NCBI GenBank assembly: GCA_937928405.1
Contig: CALFWZ010000149.1
Span: 1-33,890 of the forward strand
Reading direction: 5' to 3'
DNA length: 33,890 nt
Source of the DNA: an uncultured Saprospiraceae bacterium
GTDB lineage: Bacteria; Bacteroidota; Bacteroidia; Chitinophagales; Saprospiraceae
How positions within the stretch are numbered: the stretch's first letter is position 1; each line of letters starts with the position of its first letter. The notes below the pieces were generated by a model. That model ran no database searches. It was not told where the DNA came from and saw only the letters and a list, made by a program, of their open reading frames with translations. The position numbers were made by a program, and so were the translations under genes. Below are positions 1-7,755 of this stretch, piece by piece.

Positions 1-25
1 ATGGCCAATTATTAAAACAATTACC

Positions 26-49
26 TGCCAAGAATTTGAGCCCTTGGCA
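26..49. other. Short hairpin at left edge
   Basis: TGCCAAG at 26-32 and CTTGGCA at 43-49 form a 7-bp stem with a 10-nt loop. No clean T-run follows on either strand, so a terminator role for a gene outside the window is only a guess. The rest of 1-95 shows no gene. Confidence 0.3.
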
Positions 50-95
50 TATTATTCATTTAGCCGTATGTCAAACAACTAATTTTAATTATCAT

Positions 96-135
96 AACTT
101 GATGTCGCATCAATTCATTAAAACTTGATGTCGCA
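96..135. repeat. Direct repeat pair AACTTGATGTCGCA
   Basis: The 14-mer AACTTGATGTCGCA occurs exactly at 96-109 and again at 122-135, a 26-bp repeat distance, immediately left of the octamer array at 141-176. It could be part of the loop or internal section of the octamer element whose left arm would lie outside the window, or a protein-binding site pair. The sequence alone does not decide. Confidence 0.6.
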
Positions 136-140
136 CGACA

Positions 141-176
141 ACAATTCAACAATTCAACAATTCAACAATTCAACAA
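141..176. repeat. Octamer tandem array ACAATTCA, four copies
   Basis: Four exact consecutive copies of ACAATTCA (141-148, 149-156, 157-164, 165-172) plus a partial copy to 176. The unit is nearly the same as that of the 18825-18896 array (ATTCAACA against ATTCAACG in the same phase). It ends at the T-tract of the tlpA-like terminator, so it lies just downstream of that minus-strand gene, as the other octamer elements lie downstream of their neighbours. No inverted partner arm is visible in 1-140. It would have to lie left of the window or be absent. Confidence 0.85.
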
Positions 177-202
177 AAAAAGCCGACGCAAAAGCACCGA
201 CT
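174..202 (-). terminator. Rho-independent terminator of the thioredoxin gene
   Basis: Read on the minus strand, AGTCGGTGC, loop TTTT, GCGTCGGCT form a continuous 9-bp RNA stem using three G-U wobbles, followed by a T-run (175-180 in plus coordinates, seen as A). It lies about 40 bp downstream of the stop codon of the minus-strand gene at 240-752. Confidence 0.75.
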
Positions 203-239
203 TATTTATTAGCTAGAAAAACAAATGCTTTATTTAAAT

Positions 240-752
240 TTATTTCTTTTCAGCTAGTGCCTTAATTTTATCTTCCAGTTCATACTCATCACCAGGCGTA
301 TAACTGTTGTGTTCGTAAACGATATTTCCTTCTTGATCAAGTAAGAAAGTCATTGGTACGGTCTGAAAGTTCATAGATCGTTTTAAATCCTCATTGACAT
401 CAGAAAGAACGGTATATTCCCAACCTTTCGTTTCAACCATTGGTTTTACTTTTCTCATACTTCGCGCATCGTCAATTGTGATAGCTACCAATTCTACGTC
501 GTAAGCTTCCTGCCAATCTGGATATAAGTCTGCTATGGCATCTAGTTCGCGTTTACAAGGGTGACACCAAGTAGCCCAGAAACTGATCACCGTAATTTTA
601 CCATCCTGAGCGTATTTTTGAATATTAACAGATTCTCCATCCAGATTTTTAATTGATATATCGGGAAGGGTCTTTTTTACACTGTTTTGGGCAGTAGCAA
701 AACTAGCAACAGAAAAAATAGCGAGTAACAAGATAAGTTTAGTAAATTTCAT
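240..752 (-). CDS. TlpA-family thioredoxin-like disulfide reductase, exported
   Basis: A 170-residue exported thioredoxin-fold protein. Residues 1-21 are a signal peptide (basic start, hydrophobic core, cleavage near ATA-Q). The redox motif WCHPC at 62-66 sits after the strand ITVISFWA, as in the TlpA/ResA group. A cis-proline region (TVPMTF) follows later, completing the fold. The likely role is thiol-disulfide exchange on envelope proteins in the periplasm. The exact partner is unknown. It diverges from the DUF6029/Omp28-like pair, whose lipoprotein carries two CxxC motifs and is a plausible client. A wobble-rich terminator lies downstream. The family assignment is firm; the specific substrate is inference. 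Confidence 0.88.
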   Translation of the reverse strand: MKFTKLILLLAIFSVASFATAQNSVKKTLPDISIKNLDGESVNIQKYAQDGKITVISFWATWCHPCKRELDAIADLYPDWQEAYDVELVAITIDDARSMRKVKPMVETKGWEYTVLSDVNEDLKRSMNFQTVPMTFLLDQEGNIVYEHNSYTPGDEYELEDKIKALAEKK

Positions 753-1015
753 TTTGTCGGTGTTTTTATATTTTAAAAATTTTTAGAACCTCATTGGAAT
801 GAACAGCAAGTTAAGTACTTCTCTAAATAAATTTTTGGCTTAAAAGTTAAAAGCCCTAAAAATGTCAGAATTAATCAAAAAAAAGACGTTTTTTCCTCAA
901 CTTCCTGTAATTAACCCTTAAATTTGACAACTTATTTAAACAATAGTTACACCCTAAGACAAAGCTAGGACGTTAAAATTTTGTTATCGTTCATGCGCCC
1001 TCTATTTAATTCAAT

Positions 1016-2680
1016 ATGAAGAATATACCCTTACTTCTTAAAGTAACCGCGATTTTATTATTAATCGCCTCCGGAAATACCCTACAAGCCCAAGACGATA
1101 CAAAACAAGAGGCTAGTCGATTATCTGGTAACTTTCAGTCAACTGCTAGTTTTTACATACCTGATTCTGCCATTGGAGCGGTGGGGCAGCCACAATACGA
1201 CCGTCAATTATACGGAGCAGATGCTTGGTTGCAGCTTAATTATAGTAATTGGGGCTTTGATATAGGTGTTCGGTTTGACTTATTTAATAATTCACAATTA
1301 CTTAATCCTAATGGTTCATACACCGCTCAGGGTATCGGACGTTGGTTTATCAAAAAACAAATAAAAAAACTTGGTCTTTCCGTAGGCTACCTTTACGATC
1401 AGATTGGTAGTGGGATTATTTTTCGAGCCTATGAAGCTCGTGGATTGGCGATTGATAACGCGCTCTATGGAGCCCGTGCGACGTACGATCTAACAGATAA
1501 CTGGAGACTTAAGGCGTTTACCGGATTACAAAAAAGACAATTTTCTAACTACGCAGCGGTCATCAAGGGCTTTTCTGTCGATGGTTTTATTCAACCCAAA
1601 GATGAAAAAGCTAAATGGTCGCTTGCTCCTGGATTTGGGGTAGTGGGACGTACCCTCGATGATCAAACGGTCAATACCGTGGTCAATACGATTGCGTCTT
1701 ATAATGTGGTAGATAGTATTGGTGCTCGCTATAATGCCTATGGACTCACCTTATATAATACACTGACTGCTGGTAACTTTAGTTGGTACGTGGAAGGAGC
1801 CTATAAAACGGCAGAGCAGTATTTTGATCCTTTTGCAGTAAAAACCAATAGAGATAGCACTACGTCACTAGGTAAACTAAACTTTGATGACGGAACTGTT
1901 TTATACACCTCACTAGGCTACGCCGGTAATGGATTGGGCATTAATTTGGAAGCCAAACGAACGGAGAACTTTACTTTTCGGGTCGATCCTTTTCAGACCG
2001 GGGTACAGGGTTTTATGAACTATCTGCCTGCGCTAACTCGGATTAATACCAGCCGTTTAAATGCCTATTATAATGCTGCCACGCAAGAACTGGGAGAGCT
2101 GGCTTATCAGGCGGATATCACCTATGCTTTTAGTCGAAAATTACGGTTTAATTTTAATTTATCTTATATTGATAACTTAGATAATGAATTATTATACCGG
2201 GAATATTATTTTGAAGGTTTTTACAAGTATAAACGTAAATGGACACTCTCTGCTGGCGTGCAAATTCAAAATTATAACCAAGAGGTATATGAGGTAAAAC
2301 CAGATGTGCCGATTGTGAAAACGGTTACACCTTTTGCGGAATTTTTATATAAATTTGATCGTAAAAAATCTATCAGAGTTGAATCGCAAGTCATGTTTAC
2401 AGATGAAGATTTTGGAAATTGGTTATTCGGTTTAGTAGAATTTAGTGTTGCGCCGCATTGGTCTTTTTCTGTTTCTGAAATGTATAATTTTTCACCCACT
2501 AAACGAACAGATGGTGTGGCGTTGAGTTATCCTCGGGTAGATGTTTTTTATACCAATGGCGCCAATCGTTATTCGCTTAGTTTTGTCAAGCAAGTGCAAG
2601 GGATTGTTTGTGCAGGAGGTGTTTGTCGATTAGAACCTTCCTTTAGTGGAGTGCGACTATCGGTTAATTCTAGTTTTTAA
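1016..2680 (+). CDS. DUF6029-type outer-membrane beta-barrel protein
   Basis: A 554-residue protein with a signal peptide (residues 1-25, ending near LQAQ). The rest is rich in alternating aromatic/polar strands and tight turns and ends in a terminal Phe (VNSSF), typical of Bacteroidota outer-membrane barrels. The early segment GNFQSTASFYIPD and the conserved GVGYLYDQIGSG-like stretch (here VGYLYDQIGSGIIFRAYEAR) match what I know of the DUF6029 family, which has no established function. The Omp28-like lipoprotein gene follows after 56 bp in the same direction, so they are probably co-transcribed. Divergent to it is a TlpA-like thioredoxin. The grouping suggests an outer-membrane complex with a redox-active lipoprotein, but substrate and direction are unknown. 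Confidence 0.75.
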   Translation: MKNIPLLLKVTAILLLIASGNTLQAQDDTKQEASRLSGNFQSTASFYIPDSAIGAVGQPQYDRQLYGADAWLQLNYSNWGFDIGVRFDLFNNSQLLNPNGSYTAQGIGRWFIKKQIKKLGLSVGYLYDQIGSGIIFRAYEARGLAIDNALYGARATYDLTDNWRLKAFTGLQKRQFSNYAAVIKGFSVDGFIQPKDEKAKWSLAPGFGVVGRTLDDQTVNTVVNTIASYNVVDSIGARYNAYGLTLYNTLTAGNFSWYVEGAYKTAEQYFDPFAVKTNRDSTTSLGKLNFDDGTVLYTSLGYAGNGLGINLEAKRTENFTFRVDPFQTGVQGFMNYLPALTRINTSRLNAYYNAATQELGELAYQADITYAFSRKLRFNFNLSYIDNLDNELLYREYYFEGFYKYKRKWTLSAGVQIQNYNQEVYEVKPDVPIVKTVTPFAEFLYKFDRKKSIRVESQVMFTDEDFGNWLFGLVEFSVAPHWSFSVSEMYNFSPTKRTDGVALSYPRVDVFYTNGANRYSLSFVKQVQGIVCAGGVCRLEPSFSGVRLSVNSSF

Positions 2681-2736
2681 TGGAATTGAATTTTTGCTAA
2701 AAATAATTAAATAACTTTTTTTAAAATAAATTTGTT

Positions 2737-3576
2737 ATGAAAAATAAGGTGACTAAATTAATGCTGCTGCTAACTCTGGCAGGGCTTTGGAGTTGTAACG
2801 AAAATGCCCCCATTATTCCTTGCTTAAGTTGCAATGATGGAGAGGTAATTGTTCAGCCAACAGATAAGAAAATTTTGGTAGAAGAATTTACCGGCGTACG
2901 TTGTGTAAACTGTCCAGCGGGAAGCGCTGAAATAGAAAATTTATTAGATATTCACGGAGAACGCCTAATTGCCGTTTCTATTCATGCAGGTTTTTTTTCT
3001 ACGCCTTATGCCAATAGTAACGAAGATTATACGATCCCTGAAGGAACAGCTTTGGAAGGATTTCTAGACAGCCCGTTAGGTTATCCAACCGCAGTGATCA
3101 ACCGTAAATTATTCGAAAATCAAGATGACCTACAACTAACACAAACGAGTTGGGGTGGACTTATTCAGCAAGAAAAGAGTGAACTTTCACCACTTATCCT
3201 AGATCTCAATCTTACCTTTGATGAAGGTTCTCGTCAGCTAACGGCAAACACCAAAATCCAACCTGCCGAAAATCTTACAGGGGAGTATAGATACTCTGTC
3301 ATGGTGACCGAATCAGGCATCAAAGATGTTCAGTTAACGCCTGATGGAGAAATTGAAGATTATGAACATAAACATGTTCTCCGAGATATGATGACTCCTT
3401 TTAACGGAGAGTCCATTGACGAAGATTTCACCGTCGGTACCACCGTCGAAAAAGAACATCAAATGACCCTGCCAGATAGCTGGGATTTCAATAAGGTAAC
3501 CGTGATCGTATTGGTACATGAAACGGGGAGTAGTCGAGAGGTGATCCAAGTGGAGGAGAAGAGCTTGGCAGACTAG
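2737..3576 (+). CDS. Omp28-related lipoprotein with thioredoxin-like CxxC
   Basis: A 279-residue protein with a lipoprotein signal (LAGLWSC, Cys20 the likely lipidated residue). A CLSC motif follows at 29-32, then the Omp28 signature LVEEFTGVRCVNCPAG, with CVNC at 56-59 placed as in thioredoxin folds. The HAGFF and YPTAVINR segments that follow agree with the family, and the C-terminal part is a beta-rich domain. Omp28 relatives are surface or outer-membrane lipoproteins of Bacteroidota of poorly known function. It follows the DUF6029 gene by 56 bp and is closed by a strong terminator at 3621. The two CxxC pairs and the nearby TlpA-like protein suggest a redox-maintained envelope module (inference). 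Confidence 0.82.
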   Translation: MKNKVTKLMLLLTLAGLWSCNENAPIIPCLSCNDGEVIVQPTDKKILVEEFTGVRCVNCPAGSAEIENLLDIHGERLIAVSIHAGFFSTPYANSNEDYTIPEGTALEGFLDSPLGYPTAVINRKLFENQDDLQLTQTSWGGLIQQEKSELSPLILDLNLTFDEGSRQLTANTKIQPAENLTGEYRYSVMVTESGIKDVQLTPDGEIEDYEHKHVLRDMMTPFNGESIDEDFTVGTTVEKEHQMTLPDSWDFNKVTVIVLVHETGSSREVIQVEEKSLAD

Positions 3577-3620
3577 CCCTTCGGGATTTTATTTTTTGGA
3601 GTTTTTAAACAACTTCATGG

Positions 3621-3660
3621 AAAACGTCTATACTTTTTAACGAGAGTATAGACGTTTTTT
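3621..3660 (+). terminator. Strong terminator after Omp28-like gene
   Basis: AAAACGTCTATACT (3621-3634) and AGTATAGACGTTTT (3645-3658) form a perfect 14-bp stem with a 10-nt loop. The T-run reaches 3660, with A-runs on the other side, so it could act in both directions. Confidence 0.9.
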
Positions 3661-3749
3661 AGTGATGGAGAACTAAATTTTAGGAGATTTTGTCAATTAA
3701 ATAGTGCGGTAACTTTTAGAAAAATAGATCTAGTACCCATTTTTTGCTT

Positions 3750-4077
3750 GTTGGCTGGTTTGCCTGTTAGCTAGTGTCGGCTGACTTAGAGTTCTAGCCA
3801 AAAAGTGACATAAAGTTGTATACACCTTTGGCCTTTGTTTTTTAATCTGTTACCATAAATTGCTTCAAAAGAAAACTCCAGAGGAGCGATAGGTTAATAA
3901 CAAAGACAAAAACAGGATTGACAAGCTCCGTAGGAGCGAAATAACTATGAGTTGATACCCAAAACGGTGCTTAACTTAATAGCATTTTTTGTTTAACACT
4001 CTAGGTCAGCCGACACTAGTTAGCTTCCCTCTATCGTATTTTATGGTAAAGGGAAGCTAACCAGCTAACCAGCTAAC
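3750..4077. repeat. Octamer-armed hairpin element split by a MITE-like insert
   Basis: The left arm is three degenerate octamers, TGTTGGCT, GGTTTGCC, TGTTAGCT (3749-3772). The right arm is AGCTAACC, AGCTAACC, AGCTAACT (4055-4078), in inverted orientation. With the 249-bp insert 3771-4019 and one TTAG copy removed, the left arm 3750-3770 joined to 4024-4030 pairs with 4050-4077 over 28 bp at 24 matches, with a 19-nt loop (4031-4049). The inner 11 bp, TTAGCTTCCCT with its complement, are exact. This is the same architecture as 18716-18896 and 33168-33890. Confidence 0.75.
3771..4019. mobile_element. MITE-like 249-bp element with 22-bp inverted repeats
   Basis: Terminal inverted repeats lie at 3771-3792 and 3998-4019, starting CTAGTGTCGGCTGAC, with one mismatch in 22. 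The four bases TTAG occur on both sides (3767-3770 and 4020-4023), consistent with a target-site duplication. There is no coding capacity. Inside are two small palindromes, CTCC-AGA-GGAG (3876-3886) and GCTCC-GTA-GGAGC (3925-3937), each followed by a GCGA..AATAAC-like stretch, so they look like two copies of one internal repeat. A non-autonomous element moved by a transposase elsewhere is the natural reading. The transposase family cannot be told from this. Confidence 0.78.
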
Positions 4078-4248
4078 TAGTAGCATTTTTAGCTTATCAT
4101 ATATAAATTAAAAAATTACCGAACCATTATTAATAAAAGGTCAGTAAATAAATCAGTCTATCCAAGAGATGGAAAAAAACAAAATATAGCAATCAGAAAA
4201 TTCCTAGATCCGCAAATCTACTAACCAAAAAATCCCCTTCAAATTAGT

Positions 4249-4256
4249 TATCTTTG
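4249..4256 (+). promoter_or_regulatory. Candidate -7 box for pheT (TATCTTTG)
   Basis: TATCTTTG matches the Bacteroidota -7 consensus TAnnTTTG about 70 bp upstream of the pheT start. No good TTTG -33 element is seen at the usual spacing, so this is only a candidate. The remaining spacer 4081-4248 is AT-rich and shows nothing else I recognise. Confidence 0.3.
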
Positions 4257-4325
4257 TGCTCTATTATTCTGTCTGCTAACTGCTTACAGGATTTTCCAAT
4301 TAAAAACAGACAAAGTTTAGTATAA

Positions 4326-6785
4326 ATGAAGATCGCACTCAACTGGCTTAAAGACTACCTTACTATCCCACACGATGTGGAAAAGACCGGCGAAATTTTG
4401 ACTGATATCGGCCTAGAAGTAGAGGGAATTGAAACTGTCGAACATATCAAAGGCGGCCTAAAAGGGGTCGTTGTTGGACATGTCAAAACTTGTGAACAAC
4501 ATCCCGACGCAGATCGCCTGCGCGTAACGACGGTAGACGTGGGAGCGGAAGAGGATTTACACATCGTTTGCGGTGCACCCAACGTTGCCGCTGGACAAAA
4601 GGTCATGGTTGCCACCATCGGCACCCAACTCTATTTCAGTGATGGCAAAGATCTAAAAATCAAAAAAGGAAAAATTCGAGGTCAGGTTTCTCAAGGGATG
4701 ATCTGTGCCGAAGATGAACTAGGTATTGGAACAGACCACGATGGTATCATTGTCTTGCCTGCAGATACAGCTATTGGAACGCCTGCCAGTGATTATTATA
4801 ATATTTCTGCCGAAACGGTCTACGAAATAGGTTTGACACCCAACCGGTCTGATGCCACCGCTCACCTTGGAGTTGCGCAGGATTTAGCAGCGGCCTTCAA
4901 GATAAACTACCAACAAGACGGCATCGTTAATGCACCCGATGTTAGCGGATTTGCTATCGGTACGAACACTCATCCCATTGCAGTTGAAGTGAAAAATACA
5001 GAAGCCTGTCCACGTTATACCGGTATCGTGCTGACAGGCATCACCGTAGCACCTTCACCCGAATGGATGCAAAAAAGACTGAATGCCATTGGGGTTAGAC
5101 CCATCAATAATATTGTAGACATTACCAACTACGTGCTGCACGAACTTGGTCAACCACTCCACGCTTTTGATTACGACCAAATCACGGATAAAAAGGTAAT
5201 CGTTCAAACATTAGCAGAAGGAACCAATTTCGCTTCTTTGGATGAAATTGATCGTAAATTGAGTGCCGAAGATTTGATGATCTGCGATGGACAAGGCAAC
5301 GGTATGTGTATCGCTGGTGTCTTCGGTGGTATAAAATCTGGCGTTACTGAAAATACTAAAACCATCTTTTTAGAATCTGCCTATTTTCACGCGCGTTGGA
5401 TCCGTCGTACCAGTACCCGACACTTATTGCGTACCGATGCGGCAGTTTGCTTTGAAAAGGGGAGTGATCCTAACATTACCGAGTACGCACTTAAAAGAGC
5501 CGTGTTATTAATTAATGAATTGGCGGGTGGTACGGTAGCTTCTGAACTTATTGACCTTTATCCTAAACCAGTAGAGCGGACAAAAATCGAAGTGCGTTTT
5601 CGTAATGTCCGACGCCTGATCGGCGTTGATATTCCTACGGAAGAAATTAAAGATATTCTGACCGCAATGAATATTGATATTGTGGATAGTACTGACGAAG
5701 CGATGACCGTGGCGATTCCAACCAATAAAGTAGATGTGACGCGAGAAGTGGATGTGATAGAAGAAATTTTAAGAATTTATGGATTTAATCGAGTGCCGGT
5801 TCCCAACCAGATCAAAAGTACCATGGGGCAAGGTGATGGAGTTCCCCCTCATTCTCTTCGACAAAAATTGGGCGATTATTTGAATGCGCAAGGATTTAAT
5901 GAAATCATGGGACTTTCGCTTAGTCAGTCTCGCTATTTCCGGGATTTGTTGCAACTACCAGAGGAAGAATTAGTATATGTTAATAATACGTCCAATATCC
6001 ATCTAGATGTCATGCGACCTACCATGTTGTTTAGTGGGTTAGAAGCCATTGTTCATAATCAAAATCGACAAAATGCTGATTTGAAATTCTTTGAGCAGGG
6101 ATATACTTACCGACCCAAAGAGGAAGGATTCCAGGAAGAAGAATATTTTACCCTATTCTTGACTGGAAGACGGGAGGCCGAAAGCTGGCACCACCCCAAA
6201 AAGACACCGATGACCTATTATACCTTAAAAGGCTATGTAGAACAACTGATGAATCGAGTAGGAACAGGAAATTTCCAGACGACGGTCTTAAATGGAGCAG
6301 AAAATAGCGCTTCTGATACGCTTTCGTATGGCTTGCGCTATCACCGAGGGGCACAGATCATTGTGGAATTTGGAAAGGTAAAACCTAACCTTACAGAGGG
6401 TATGGACATAAAACAAGACGTTTTTTACGCTGCTTTTAGGGTGAAAAGCCTGCTAAATCTGGTTAAGAAAAATAAAATAGATTTTGTAGAATTGACCAAA
6501 TATCCCAGAGTTAGACGTGATTTAGCCTTGGTTATTGGAAAAAATGTTAAATTTGAAGATATTAAAGGAATTGCCCGTAAAACAGGCAAAAAAATCCTAA
6601 AAGATGTTAACTTGTTCGATGTGTATGAGAATGAGGACCAGCTAGGAAAAGACAAAAAATCCTACGCAGTCAGCTTTATTTTTGAAGATCCTACCCGAAC
6701 ACTTAACGATAAAGAAATAGACAAAGTGATGCAGCGACTAATCACTACTTACGAAGGAGAATTAGGCGCAGTAATCAGACGTTAA
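4326..6785 (+). CDS. pheT: Phenylalanine--tRNA ligase beta subunit
   Basis: The 819-residue length is normal for bacterial PheT, which pairs with PheS to attach phenylalanine to tRNA-Phe. Domains in order: N-terminal B1 (MKIALNWLKDYL) interrupted by an EMAP/OB tRNA-binding fold (about 42-150, with CEQHPDADRLRVT and VCGAPNVAAGQ); the B3/B4 editing region (GVRPINNIVDITNYVLHELGQPLHAFD); B5 (about 405-480); the catalytic-like core; and a C-terminal ferredoxin-fold anticodon-binding domain (about 725-819, KYPRVRRDLALV). All expected blocks are present. pheS is not nearby, which is common in this phylum. A coiled-coil gene, zapA and rny follow in the same direction. Confidence 0.97.
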   Translation: MKIALNWLKDYLTIPHDVEKTGEILTDIGLEVEGIETVEHIKGGLKGVVVGHVKTCEQHPDADRLRVTTVDVGAEEDLHIVCGAPNVAAGQKVMVATIGTQLYFSDGKDLKIKKGKIRGQVSQGMICAEDELGIGTDHDGIIVLPADTAIGTPASDYYNISAETVYEIGLTPNRSDATAHLGVAQDLAAAFKINYQQDGIVNAPDVSGFAIGTNTHPIAVEVKNTEACPRYTGIVLTGITVAPSPEWMQKRLNAIGVRPINNIVDITNYVLHELGQPLHAFDYDQITDKKVIVQTLAEGTNFASLDEIDRKLSAEDLMICDGQGNGMCIAGVFGGIKSGVTENTKTIFLESAYFHARWIRRTSTRHLLRTDAAVCFEKGSDPNITEYALKRAVLLINELAGGTVASELIDLYPKPVERTKIEVRFRNVRRLIGVDIPTEEIKDILTAMNIDIVDSTDEAMTVAIPTNKVDVTREVDVIEEILRIYGFNRVPVPNQIKSTMGQGDGVPPHSLRQKLGDYLNAQGFNEIMGLSLSQSRYFRDLLQLPEEELVYVNNTSNIHLDVMRPTMLFSGLEAIVHNQNRQNADLKFFEQGYTYRPKEEGFQEEEYFTLFLTGRREAESWHHPKKTPMTYYTLKGYVEQLMNRVGTGNFQTTVLNGAENSASDTLSYGLRYHRGAQIIVEFGKVKPNLTEGMDIKQDVFYAAFRVKSLLNLVKKNKIDFVELTKYPRVRRDLALVIGKNVKFEDIKGIARKTGKKILKDVNLFDVYENEDQLGKDKKSYAVSFIFEDPTRTLNDKEIDKVMQRLITTYEGELGAVIRR

Positions 6786-6791
6786 ATGATC

Positions 6792-6871
6792 GCTAATGCT
6801 ATAGTTATTGACTTGACTTTATAGAATACAAGAAGAGGCCAATAATTATTAGCCAATAGCTAAATAGCTAG
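6792..6871. repeat. Degenerate octamer-type repeat after pheT
   Basis: ATAGCTAA and ATAGCTAG lie in tandem at 6856-6871, preceded by a 7-bp-offset TTAGCC. The segment 6792-6810 reads in inverted orientation against 6840-6860, strongest for CAATAACT against CAATAATT. It starts 7 bp after the pheT stop. It resembles an eroded octamer-armed hairpin but is too degenerate to be sure. Confidence 0.35.
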
Positions 6872-6877
6872 AAAAAA

Positions 6878-7180
6878 ATGCAGCAGGTTATCAACGAAAG
6901 GCTTACCGGAATTGAAACAAAGGTAAAACAACTGGCCAAAAAAATGGAGCAGTTGCAAAAGCTTAACCTGTCTTTAGAAGAAGAAAATCGTAAATTAAAA
7001 TCAGGACTAGCCGTCTATAAACAACAGGCTAATCAACAACTTGACTTGGGTATGGCTGTTGCTGCACCCGTCGAGAAGGATAAATCTGGAGCAGATAAAC
7101 GCTCCAAAAAAATGAAGAAAGAGATCGAGCAGTACCTCAAGGAAATTGATAAGTGCTTAATGTGGTTACAAAATAACTGA
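6878..7180 (+). CDS. Small coiled-coil protein preceding zapA
   Basis: A 100-residue protein, almost wholly helical and charged. Residues 10-50 form a heptad coiled coil (KVKQLAKKMEQLQKLNLSLE), a variable linker follows, and a conserved-looking C-terminal helix EIEQYLKEIDKCLMWLQ ends it. No signal peptide or membrane segment is present. Its stop is one base before the zapA start, so translation is probably coupled. In Bacteroidota a short coiled-coil gene commonly precedes zapA. By context it may assist cell division, in a ZapB-like way, but no direct function is known to me and sequence similarity to ZapB is not claimed. Confidence 0.75.
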   Translation: MQQVINERLTGIETKVKQLAKKMEQLQKLNLSLEEENRKLKSGLAVYKQQANQQLDLGMAVAAPVEKDKSGADKRSKKMKKEIEQYLKEIDKCLMWLQNN

Positions 7181-7181
7181 T

Positions 7182-7493
7182 ATGGAAACCAATGAATTAG
7201 TCAACATAACAGTAGTCATCGCAGAGCGTTCTTACCCCCTCAAGGTAAAAGAAGAAGATGTTAATAAGATACGGGGAATCGTAGATGAGATTAATGATAA
7301 AGTGAATACATTCCAAAAAACGTATAGCCGAAAAGATAAACAGGATTGTTTGTCCATGGCATTACTGACTTACGCCGTAGATTTGCATAAAACACACCCT
7401 GCTACTGCCTCTGCTAACCAAGAGGAAGACTTTGTCGATCTTAATAAAAAGGTAGATCAACTAGACGAACTACTAGACTTTTTATTACAGTAA
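7182..7493 (+). CDS. zapA: Cell division protein ZapA
   Basis: A 103-residue ZapA-family protein, of typical length. The N-terminal domain (LVNITVVIAERSYPLKVKEEDVNKIR, residues 5-31) carries the beta-strand pattern of ZapA. The following helix (VDEINDKVNTFQKTYSRKDKQDCLSMALLTYAVDL) and a C-terminal coiled coil (about 75-103) support tetramer formation. ZapA binds FtsZ and cross-links its protofilaments at the division ring. It starts one base after the upstream coiled-coil gene, so the two form a unit downstream of pheT. A 262-bp structured spacer separates it from rny. Confidence 0.88.
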   Translation: METNELVNITVVIAERSYPLKVKEEDVNKIRGIVDEINDKVNTFQKTYSRKDKQDCLSMALLTYAVDLHKTHPATASANQEEDFVDLNKKVDQLDELLDFLLQ

Positions 7494-7538
7494 TTATATT
7501 ATTACTAATAAATTTCCCTTCTTCATTTTTTGTTCTTT

Positions 7539-7673
7539 TTACGTAACGTTTTACGTTTACAAAACTTTCAACGTTTAGTAAACGTAAAAAACGTAATATG
7601 TGATTTTTCTGATTAGAAAAAACAAAATTCACCTGGTTGTACATCCAAGCGATAACAACCCGAATATTTTTTT
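7539..7673 (+). ncRNA. Structured spacer between zapA and rny, possible small RNA
   Basis: Three hairpins follow one another. First, TTTTACGTTTAC (7549-7560) pairs perfectly with 7578-7589, extended by TTACG with CGTAA outside a bulge. Second, TTTTTCT-GATT-AGAAAAA (7604-7621) lies inside GTGA/TCAC. Third, GGTTGT/ACAACC (7635-7660) is followed by a T-run at 7667-7673. This could be a small RNA ending at the third hairpin, or a structured 5' leader of rny. In E. coli 6S RNA lies directly downstream of zapA, which makes 6S worth testing here, but I see no diagnostic 6S sequence. Confidence 0.35.
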
Positions 7674-7755
7674 AATAGATAGAAACGAGAATAATAAAAT
7701 GGAATTTTAAACACCCATTAGAAAATCAGTTTCTTACTCAAAATTCAACATAATT

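Noticed and set aside
2727..2734. TAAATTTG as a -7 promoter box for the Omp28-like gene
   Set aside because: It lies 3 bp before the start codon, so transcription would begin inside the gene.
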